DNA of 64,000 bases from Brachycybe producta (lineage: Eukaryota > Arthropoda > Diplopoda > Playtdesmida > Andrognathidae). The translations under genes and the position numbers were made by a program. A model generated the notes under the pieces. That model was not told where the DNA came from and did not search any database. It was given only the letters and a program-made list of their open reading frames with translations. Below are positions 37,601 through 49,600 of this stretch, piece by piece; the first letter of the stretch is position 1; every line of letters begins with the position of its first letter. The stretch is from assembly GCA_036925085.1 (NCBI GenBank), contig JAUPFP010000001.1, forward strand, positions 10,977,754 to 11,041,753, in the 5' to 3' direction.

Positions 37601-40600
37601 TGTTCCTGCTTATGTAAGTGAAACAACAATTGTTTTTTTTATTTTATTTTATTTATTTTTTTTATTTAACATATGGGGATGGAAACTTTGTTTCCTTATT
37701 TGTAAAAATATAAATGGTGGTGGAATTTATAGTATGTTAAACCAATAAACAAAATTCACAAAAGAAATTACCTGGCTACCTTATTATCTCTAAACAGTCT
37801 TCAGTGACTAAGCAAACCTCTCCAGTTAGCTACCCTCATTTTAAGAGAGAAAAAATTGCTAACAGATCGAATATGCATCACTGGCGCAAAAAACTTCAAA
37901 AATGTGTACCAGGCCACTGTGCACTGTTATGAATATCTCTGACATGCCCTTAGTAATTTCGTTTGTATATGGGCTGCAACACCTAATTTTTTTTTCATAA
38001 CTGTACAATGAAACTTTGGTTTGGATCCCACATGCATAAAAAGTAAACAACTCAGAAAAAGTTTTCACTACATTTATTTCTGCCTTCTTTGCCATCGATG
38101 GGTTTCTCACAAATTACAACAGAAAACACTTAAAAAAGAGATTTTTGTTTAAGAATGTTTAAGAATGGGAGGTGCAGCCAATAAAAAATTTTACACAATT
38201 TTACAATCAAGTCTACGGAGCATAGAATTAGCCACTGTAGTAACATCGTAAGGGTCAACAAAAGCTAAATAAACATCTATTTAGCCTAATACCTAGTACA
38301 CACATGATAATTTAATTGCATTTAAATAATGTGTTCTACAGAGCCCTGTGAAGGACAAACAATATGTCGAATTCAATTTATTCAGTTAATAATCTCAAAA
38401 TATTGAGTTAATACTTAAATATAATACAGAAACTATTAACAAAATATAGATTTAGTATTTCAATTTAAAATATTAATAATAAAGTCAATTTTTATTTGGT
38501 TCATGTACTTAACTGGAATCTGTATAATTCACCTAAACACATTTAATTTGAATTCATTTAACTCATGTGTGTACAAAGTATTACTCTCATAAACATCTAT
38601 TCAGCATCCTTATACCTTGTACACACATGAGTTAAATGAATTCAAATTAAATGTATTTAGTTGAATTATACGGAATCCAGTTGAACCAAATAAAAATTGA
38701 CTTTATTATTAATATTTTAAATTGAAATACTAAATCAATATTTTGTTAATAGTTTCTATATTATATTTAATTGTTTACTCAATATTTTCAGATTATTAAC
38801 TGAATAAATTGAATTCGACATATTTTTTGTTTGCTCTTCACAGGGCTCTGTAGAACACGTTTATTATTTAAATACATTTAAATTATCAAGTGTGTACTAG
38901 GTATTAGGCTTATGACATTGCCTCCTACCAGGAGGCCTCAAAAGGGTGACCTCTTCAAAGTGGAAAAAGAAACAACTTTAATCGAAATGTCACAAACAAC
39001 TCGCCATGTTTCTTAACAATCGGTTTTTTTATTCTCTTCTTTCTTACTTCCTTATACAAATGACACCTGCGAATTTAACAGTGAACGAAGGGGTTGTCTG
39101 TATTATTTTTATTATTATCAAGAATATTTTAACTTGTCTCAAAGGCCTAATACATATATAGAAAATTAATATACAAGCACGGGATGTTGGAATGTTGTTT
39201 TTTTCTCTCTCTAAAACTCAGATGTTATTGATGTTAAAAAATTGATATTAAGAGATGAAGGCAACAATTGTTGCTTATTAAGGATGGTTTATAAACAGAT
39301 GATTTTCAGTAGCAAAAATAAGAGAAACTAGGAAAGTGTTTTCCGGACATAACCATTAATGCTGTAGATAGCCAGCTCTGACCCCGGGGTAAATTATCAT
39401 CCCAGGCCCCTTAAAGAGAGATCATTACCTCCAGAAATATCTTTTTCAAAATATTGTCAAGACTTACCCAAAGATTGCCAAAACGATTGTTAAAATTTAA
39501 AATAAGTCATTAAAACCATAAAAAAACTTGAAAATGAAGTGATTTTTCCTGAGTCACCAAACGACGCCATTTTAAATTTCCAAAAATGAAAGTCTCCTAC
39601 ACCCACATTTTTTGTGGCAAAGGTTGTCACCTCACATTCCCAGAATTCCTTAATGAAATACATGTATTCCCTATTCATATTCAACTCAATACAACCTTCC
39701 GTGTTGAATAATTCAAATATTAAATCTATAGTATTCTGAAATGAAAGAAAGTAGGGGAGTAGACTTTGGCGGGTTTTGTTGCCAATGTATGTTGTTTGGT
39801 GGCGCATCTATCTGATAAACTTTATTTATATGAAGTCAACTGATTTTTAATTTTCTAAATTATATTGATGAGTCAATGATGACTTTAAATTTTAAAAATC
39901 GTTTTGGTAATCATTGAATAATTCTTGAGAATTATTTAGTAAGATAAGTATTCACTTTGACAGTGAATTTCTACTGTCTGTTGTAGGCAGTTATCTACCT
40001 TATTTTTTTTATTAAAAATACAATAATAAATATGCAATTAAAAGAAAATTGTGTATTTAACATGAAAAATTTTTGTTTACCAAAAAAATTCAGCTGTATG
40101 GTAAGTTAAATAAAAATAAATCCAACTCCATTTTTTTTACACAAATCACGAGATTTTTCTCCTTTTTATCAATAGATGGCATTGCAATATGTGTAAAAAA
40201 AATTAAAATTGAATTATTTAAAAAAAGAATTAAATTAAAAAAATTTAAAACAAAAATCAGAATTTTTTTTAATCAATTTTAAAATTTGTTCCGGGTCCAT
40301 CAGGCAAGTCCGGGCCCGGAGAAAAATCCCCACTTACCCCCCCCCCCCCCCAGACTCTTGTCAGGCCTAACAGCCATTCATCTGTACGATGCTTGCAGAA
40401 TAATGGACAATGTAAACGCAATGTCGAATTTAAATTAATACTTACAAACATATACCCTATTTACATCTGCATTGATAAACGTAATTAAATAATAAAATAA
40501 CATCTTTAACAGTTGTAATGTAGACGATTCCATTTAACTAAAACATTTAACTAGATTAAATGTGTTTAACATCCTAACTAGTTGCTTCCATAATACCTTG

Positions 40601-43600
40601 TACACACATGAGTTAAATGAATTCAAATTAAATGTGTTTAGGTGAATTATACGGAATCCAATTAAGGACATGAACCAAATAAAAATTGACTTTATTATTA
40701 ATATTTTAAATTGAAATACTAAAAATCAATATTTTGTCAATAGTTTATATAAATATTATATTTAAGTATTAACTCAATATTTTCAGATTATTAACTGAAT
40801 AAATTGAATTCGATATATTGTTTTCTTGCCCTTCACAGGGCTCTGTAGAACACGTTTGTTATTTAAAAGCATTTAAATTATCATGTGTGTACCAGATATC
40901 ACATGGTTCAATTCAAATTCAATAGGTTGTATTTAGCTACAAAATACTACCGTATATTACACAATGTCAGAGCTAATCTATACAGTTTATAATTTTGTAG
41001 AAATGATCAATTATTAAAGAGCATTTACAGTTTCCTAACTACATGTGTTTAGAATTATGAATGCAATCAACTGAAGACAATCAACAAAATACGTTTAATT
41101 TGTCCATATTTCACTCAGATGCAGAGACAAGTTATCCCTATATCAGATACACTGTATACAATTTAGATAAAAATTAGTGAATGTGTTATTTAAATATTTA
41201 GATATTTAAATAACAAGGCACATATTTAAAAACCACAATAACCTATTTACGTACAAAAATTAAAAATCCTATGTTTACATTTTAAGCTAGAAAACAAAAA
41301 AGCTCCAAATATGAGAAACAATATTGTTTCTTAATAAATATAATAATAGGTTTTTTAATTCAACACTCCTTTGTTATTTTGTGGTTGTTTTTCGAGTTTC
41401 GGTAGCCAATAATAATAATTGCTATTATTATTATTAACAAGGTGGCATCGTGACTAACTTCAGTTAAAATAAACGCAACATTTAATCTCTATACTTGACT
41501 TAGACAGACATGTATAATTGTACATGTGTGTATGTATAGATGTTTATTTAATCTGCTTTATAGTTAGTTAGGAAACCTATCACAAAAAATGGAGAAGAAA
41601 ATTTGTAAACATTGAGGCTTTTTACACGGCACTAATTCCGACAGAAGTGTCAATTATAATACGTCCTCCAAAGCAGGCTCCAGCCACCTTTATTTTTCAT
41701 TGTTGTGTGTGTCAGACAGAACCCTTAATATTATACAGGCAATTAGAAAACGGGACAAACAGAAGTTGGCTCCGCCCTTTTTATGACGACTGGCAACTTT
41801 TAATTGGTTTGTTGTGTGGTTCGACGTTGAAAAGGGCGGAGCATGTGAAATCAGTCAACATAACCAACCAATTATAAGTTGCGTTCGTCATAAAAAGGGC
41901 GGAGCCCACTTCTGTTTGTCCCGTTTTCTAATTGCCTGTTAATATTATGCAGTAAGATGTGCAGCCTACATAGGAGGATAGATATATCAACACATCTATC
42001 GAGACAAGTGGACAGGCAATTAGAAAACGGGATAAACAGACGTTTGCTCCGCCCTTTTTATGACAAACGGCAACTTCTAATTGGTTGGCTGTCTAGTCTG
42101 CCGTCACATGCTCCGCCCTTTTCAACGTAAGAGTACTACATAAACAACCAATTAGAAGTTGCCGTTTGTCGTAAAAAGGGCGGAGCAAACGTCTGTTTAT
42201 CCCGTTTTCTAATTGTCTGTGACAAGTGGTACCGTGTAATAAGCTTTTCATTGTAGATGGAAATTTCTGTGCGTTTCTTTTTAACGACCAAGGTTAAATT
42301 CTACATAGTTATTATAATTAAGCCTACGATACATATATATGCTCAGTATGTGCACTGTTATTTATTGCAAGTTTGAAAATAATGAGCCGCGGGTTGCAAA
42401 AGTCATTCTTATCAAGGTCTCAAAAAATAATTGTTCAACAAGTTTCAAAAATATTCAAAAACAAGATGTGAAAATGTTGAGAATATTTAGCTAGATGTAA
42501 CATGGGGTTTCAAATTTAAAAAAAAAAAAACAATGAAAATATAGACATTACATACAGGGTGTCACAAACATTCGTCATAGGACAAAACTGTCACATTCAA
42601 ATTAACTATTCAAACTAAGCTACTCGTAATTCTAATTCTCTAATAGGATGATGTTTGGGTGGCTAAAAGTCACTCAAGAATCGAATGAGATGAATCCAAT
42701 CCGATTCCGATTAAAATAAGAAAAAAAAAATTACTCGATTTTGATACTTTCTATCCAAACCTTAAGATACTAATTGAGAAGATGACTTGTTTTCAAATTT
42801 TTTGTCACAACTTTGCAAATTTTGAAACTTTGTTCCCATCAATGGCATATTACATAAATCCATTTATCATATACACCAATACCCCCATCAATTGTAAAAT
42901 AAGCCTATTTGCTATTGTAGTTTTTATGAAAAAGTTGTATGAAAAGTTAAAGAAACTACTGTTTTTTTTTCTTCTTCTCCTCTATCCTCAACAAGGAAGA
43001 GGAAATACATTCATTCCCAAAAGTAGATAAAGATGGGCTGAGTAAGAAAAAAGGAAAAGAAACGAGAAAAGAGGTGGGAAGGAAGAGAGGGAGGTTAAAT
43101 CTTCATGAGTTTCAATATCCAACGTTGGTTCTCACTATTTCAACCATGCACATCCCTATCCACATATGCCATATTTTCCTCTCCACATCGAAAGGGTCTC
43201 CCCTCCCTCATCCCCCTCAACTAGGAAAATATGGATGCATGGGAATTTTAAGGAGGTCTCATCCCCATCACTCTATCAGAACGAAATTTACAACCAACAT
43301 GGTTGAAAACATTGGATAAAAAAGTCATTGATGAAAAAGCGGACTCTGTATAACTTTTTCCCTCCTATTCAGAAAAGGGGAATTGCCAAAAAAAAAAAAA
43401 AAAAAGGAAGGAAAACCCACAAAAGAAAACCTTCTCAGCTGATATAGAGAGGGGTGGTTCATACTAATCGAAAACGTTTTTTGGCATATTCAAGAAAAAG
43501 CGTGGGAGAAATTATTCACAAACACTTGCACGTTTTTCACATGTGAATGTTAGGGCCTATAAGAATAGAAAAAATAAACTTGTGGCAAGCCTTATAACAA

Positions 43601-46600
43601 AAATGAGGAGTCACATATTTGCATAGGCACAAATTTACAACGCTTGTTAAGGTATTTCCGAGAGTAGAATAAAGTAACTAAAATAGAATATTGCACCTGA
43701 GTTAAATGCATTTAAAATAAACACTCTTTGTTAATTGCATTTAATCGCGCCTCAGCACATACTGGTAAAGTGGAGGGGGTGGGAGGGGCGCTTTGCAACC
43801 TTTTCAAAACCAAATTTCGCAATTTAACTTATAATTTTCATATTTGCTTTTTAGCAAATGCTACATCATATAGAATACTGTGAAAAGTTCGTACAACAAC
43901 GGACATTGCATTTGGTGCAAAAGTGGCATACATTAGTTAATGATTCACTTGTAGTTAAGAGCCTACAGTGGAAAAAAAACTTACGAAAATCTTCTGCATG
44001 TGGGCGCTTCTGTAGCTGTGATGTCACTTGTTTCAAAAAATCAATTTTGATACACTTTTGTCCGCCATCTTTTCTCTTATCGATGGATAGAAGTGGGTAT
44101 ATTTTAATAACGACTGTAACAATTCTAATTAATAAATATATTTGTTACTTTGATTATATTCAAAAGTTACTTCCTGTTCACCCAACCCTCCCACTTAGGG
44201 CCTTCTTAAAAAACCACATGTCACCCTTTTCTGTTAAGTTCAGTGACCATTCTATATTTGTCCCCAAAATGCGACTTTTCTCTTTCCAGGCCCCAAGCAG
44301 CTACTGTTTCAGTAGTCACATTTGGTTTCCTTATTGCCCTTTTCCTTATTACCCTTGTCACTATATATTTGTAACTTTATGAAAATAAAAAGAGTTGATG
44401 TTCTGCTCTTGAGTCAAAAAACTAAGTGTGTGTCTGTGTATTTCTTTTTTTATAAAAACTTCTCCAAACTTGAAGAGTCCAAAATTATTTATTTATCAAG
44501 AAGGGACCTACACTTCTGCAACAGTTAAAGTTCTAATTTAAACAAAAACTGCTACACGACTCTTTTTTTGGATAAATATGCACTACTGGAAAAAGGAAGA
44601 TCAACTTTTGATCTACAATGGTAATTTGAGTCGTATACAATTAGTGGTGAAATTTTAGGGTATTATGAAACTTATGGTTAGTGGGAAATTTAGATCCTAT
44701 AAAATGTATAAACGGAGGAACTTTTGTCGCCTATGGAATTTAACATGAGCTAATAAATACGAGACTTTAAAATTAAATTAAAAATAGAAAAACTAATTAT
44801 AAATTTTTACCAACGTATCACTAGATGAGCAATATTGTTATGTACATATTGCAATTTGAATTTTGAAAATAACAATTTTCGTTGCAGAAAACAAAACATT
44901 TGTCTGAACCATCTATTTTTTAAAATAGGAATTTCTCTTTCTCATTGGCTTCAATGGCTTAGCTGTGGGGCGCCACTAAATCGCGAAAAGTGGAACTATA
45001 ACTGTCATCTGCTAATATTTAAAATGGCGTCACACATATAGGCTGTTAAAGCTATTTCTGGTTTTAGTACTTTTAGTTCGATAGCCTATAGTAGTGCAAA
45101 TACAAATTACTATATTCAATTCAATTTTTCATTCAACTTAGTACACCTGGAATCAGTGTCGAGAGCCACGTGGCAGAGGGAGAATAATTCCCAATCATAA
45201 GTGGTTGTTATTTAGACAATGTTTAAACAAATCATCGTCTAAAACAGAACTAAAATAGAACTATGTTTGGAAAGAAATGCCACAACTAAGCCTTAGTTCT
45301 ATCCAGGGTGGCAGTGATTTAAATCACATTTATTTAAATCATGATTTAAATCAAATAATTTTTTAAATAAATCAAGTGATTTTTTTAAAAAAATATTCAC
45401 ATTACAATAAAAATAAAAGTTGCCGGCATTTTTCTCTATGTTTATAAAATAAAGTCCGGTGGTAGTCCTTTCATTAATGCATTATTTTTCGGAAGATATG
45501 CTTAAGGAAGTATCCCCAATTGACTAGTGGAAAATTTATTAAAGAGATACATACAGTGTACATATAAATAGCAATAGTAATCTAAGAGCCTCAGAGGTAA
45601 ACTGTCTTAAGTCACCAAACCTAAATTTTACAGTGGAGTCGTTTGAAAGTTTTTCTCTTCATTGATGGAATAAGACTTAACATGGTATACCACCATCTAC
45701 ATGTAGAGGCCGATGTGTAAAACCGTGGACTTAACACTGTTTACTACTGATAGAACTTGACATGCAGTTTAAAAAACACGAATTTTACATCTTATGAAGA
45801 TGTATGTAAAAATCGTTTTTTTTTTTAAAAACGAGGCACATTTGCTTTGGGAACTGAAAAAATTGCAAAAGCTTGTGTTTATATGTTCAGAATGTTAAAT
45901 TAAAAGTGCTTCAAACTTATTATTTTCAAATTAATATTTAATAAAAAAATATATTAACTTAATATTTTCTTATTTTGCAATTATTTTACTAACAATTTAA
46001 CAATTAACTATGTTATTATTACTCATTTTTGCAAACATCTTCATACAAAATTTAATATTTCATATAAATGAAAAAAAAAATAAAAAAATCTGATTTATAT
46101 AAAAGTAAAATCGATTTATTTGATTTCTTTAAAAAATCAAAAAGATCAGCCACCCTGGTTCTATCTCTTTATTTCTTTCATAAGCTTTGGAAGGGCATGT
46201 CTACTGATATGGGGGCTTCTAGTAAAAAAATTCCATCTAGCAGTAGATTGTTCTCTGGAGCTAAGCAAGCATTCGAGAAGGACAGGGCTTTTCTCAGCTC
46301 CAAGGTTTCCTAGTGATTCCCACTGAAGTTCATCTAGCATGAGGGTTACCACATTGTTAGACTACATGTATTTACCTTTGACAAAACTTGCAGCCCTACA
46401 CTGTACTTTTTCCATTTCATGTATTAGATTAACTCGAAAAATATCCGGAATTTGGTGAACAATATTTTAATAATGGTCTGACAAGACACCTGCAACTCTC
46501 TACCGTTTGTATAAGATTCACCTGTGTCCCATCCTTGTTCCTTAATAGAACTATTAATACCTACTGTAAGAGGCTACAGTAGGTGCATTTATGCAGGTGC

Positions 46601-49600
46601 AAGCTCAAGTTACTCCAATCGAACAAGCGCACTTGTAGGACGATTCACCATGGTTTTAACTAAGTCCCTTCACCTAAAGTTGCTCACCTATTGTCAAATT
46701 CTTCTTACCAAACAAATGTTATTCTCAAATGTAGGCCTACTCATTTTCCGGTCAGATGAACAGCAATTAATTTTCGATAAGAAAACAAGAAATTAAAAGT
46801 AATTTCTCATCTCAAATGATTTGTAACCGACGCCCCTTTATTTTAATTACTCTAACTCGCTAATGATTAAAGAGACGTCAGATTATTGTAGGCTACTTAA
46901 TAGTGGTTTTAAAATGAAAAATGTTAAAACTTTTGAATTGTACATTACTCCAGTAATATTATTACATAAAAATGTAATCAGCGTGTTTTTGTTGCTGATA
47001 TTCATTTTTTCTAACCCAACAAGACAATTAAGACAGAATTAAGGAGAATAAAACTGACAAATTTCAAAATTAATGTGTAGAAAGCAAAAGTAACTGACCA
47101 GCAGATTTTTGTTGTTTGTGTCGGCAACTTCTGGTTATTTTACAAGAATTGTTGCTGTCATTAATTAGCGCCCACTCATTCATTGCTTCATTCTCCAACT
47201 AAATACGAAAATAATTATGAACGTGTAGGCCTACATGAAAATAATAGCCAATTTAAATAATTGGCTACCCATGGGCCAATCCTGTTGATAATTTTGTTGT
47301 TCTTATCTTCAATTAACCTTTTCCTTATTTTCGACCACAACTTGGTTTACTTTGATCCTAGTCTTAACATTTGTAAAAAGATTAAAAACAAAATATGAAA
47401 CATACCATGCAATGCAGCTTGTGACGTCAGAGGGGTTCGTGAGCACAAAGGTAGGCTTGTCGTTTTGACATGTACACAATAAAGACGAGCTTTGACAATG
47501 CATTTCGCACGCTGCATTCGGACTTTTGTCTATCTTTCAAGGCCATTTTTTGGTTGCTTGCAGAGTAATTTTTCAAATTCAGAAAAGTTCTGAACCGTTT
47601 AAAACAAGGTTTCTTAATTACATTTGTTATTAACCCTTCTTTTCTTCAGACAAAATAAATCACACAAGCCTAGCATTATTGTCAACAACTCAAACGTCAC
47701 GAGCTTCAAATCACAGTGCGGTCACTATAGTAAAAATACACCTTTTTTACCTATTGTTTCTTAGAGCTCTTAAAAGCCTCACAATGAGAAACGGAAAAAG
47801 TTGGCAATTCCAGCTAACAACTTAAATGTTTGATTATGATTTAAAATGTAAATTGTACTACTTTCTAACATAACTTTCTATATCAGCATAGTTCTATTTT
47901 GTATGTAGATAATGTAGTGTGCAATTAATAAAATACTGGTGGGGTAACCCGTCATAAATGACGGGAGCAAAATTCACAGGCAATTGTGCGCATGCGCGTC
48001 GTTTTTTCCTTTTTTTACTCCTTTCATTTCAATTTCAGTTTCCCCCTCCCACCTTTTTTTCTCCCTCCACGTTTCTCTCTCTCTCCCCCTCCACACTTTC
48101 CAACCTTTCCCCCCCTCTCCTATTTAATATCATGGTTATATAGTTGACCTTGAGAAAATAAAAGGGGTTCATTCATTTACATTTATATAAATTCCGACGT
48201 GTTTCAAGGTTTTTTTGGGACACACACAGACCTGGCAAAATATAGTGTATATATAATGGTGCCTTTCAATCTATTTTAAAAGGACTTTTGTAATATTTTG
48301 AGTGTTTTAGGGTGTAAGTGAGGTGTAAGTAAGGTGCAGTGTCTATTATGCTCTATATTCCACCCACCCGTGGTTTTGAGAAAATTACTATTTTTCAAGC
48401 AAACGTTGTTCAGGAGAAATATTACGAAAAACATCAAAATGTTTTAGAAACTAGAATAGTTGGTGATAAATTGGTAATGTTTTAAAAGTTGTTTTCATGA
48501 TGATATATTTTTTTTAAAAAAAAAGGTGAAAATAGTTTCTTATGAAATGTCAATGGAAAAACCTAAAAACGGGTTATTTTCAAACTGAACTATAAAATGT
48601 TTCCTTTTTAAGATACATGTATTGTCATGAAAAAATGTCAGCATAATCTTTTACCATTCTAGTTTTCAAAACAATGTGACTTTTTTTTCGTAATGCTGTA
48701 TCTAAAAAACGTTCGCCACAACAGTGGTACCGTCCGAGAAGGTGGGAACAAAAGCAAAATAAATATAAGTATTCAGCCACCTTAAGATAAACTCGTGCGA
48801 TCGTGCACAGCCCACCCACACCATTTAGGTTAGTTGTAAGTTTTCCAAAGAAGTATGAACCAACATTTTTCGATTTCGGTAATTAACTACTTGGTGCAGG
48901 CGAGGGCTCCACACAAACATTATATGAAATAATAACAATATGTCAGCACAGCGTTGTCATCATTATTTTGGCAACATTTACATAGACCACCTAATGTATG
49001 ATATATATATATATATATTAGTGTTATTGTATAACAACCTTTAAAGTAAATTTATTAACATTCATTAAAATAAATGATGAATTCATATCTTAATTCATAC
49101 CTGTAAAAATGAAGTCATAAGATCAGACAAAATAATTCATTCAGAGATAAAATGTACACTACCAAAAAGTACCTTAACTACAATATTACAAACTATTTGT
49201 ACAACATATGATTGTATACCCTAGTTCAGCGGTCGCCATCCGGTGGCCCGTAGACCACTGGTGGTCCGCGAGAAATTCTTGGTGGTCCGCAGAAAAATCT
49301 GGACAATATTTGCATTTTTTTTGTTTTATTAATAATAAAACTAAAAAAATATTCTTAATAAATTCTTCTATTCTGAATGACAATTTTCGACTTTCTATTG
49401 AATGAAATTCACGAAATGTACTAGAGTCTAATACAGCTCTCGTGAAATATGGCACGCGAGAGAGCTACATTTCGTTCAGTTTTCCCCACCACACGCTTCT
49501 TCTGTCCTAAGCTTCGATTACTTTGTTACAATTAAACAACCTTTAAAGATTTTCTATTAATAAAATGGAAGTTCTCTGATCATTATTTGACAAACGTATT

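Noticed and set aside
43858..44382. 174-codon open frame in dar1 intron 1
   Set aside because: No domain, irregular Cys/Phe/Tyr-rich composition and antisense to the host gene; likely chance.
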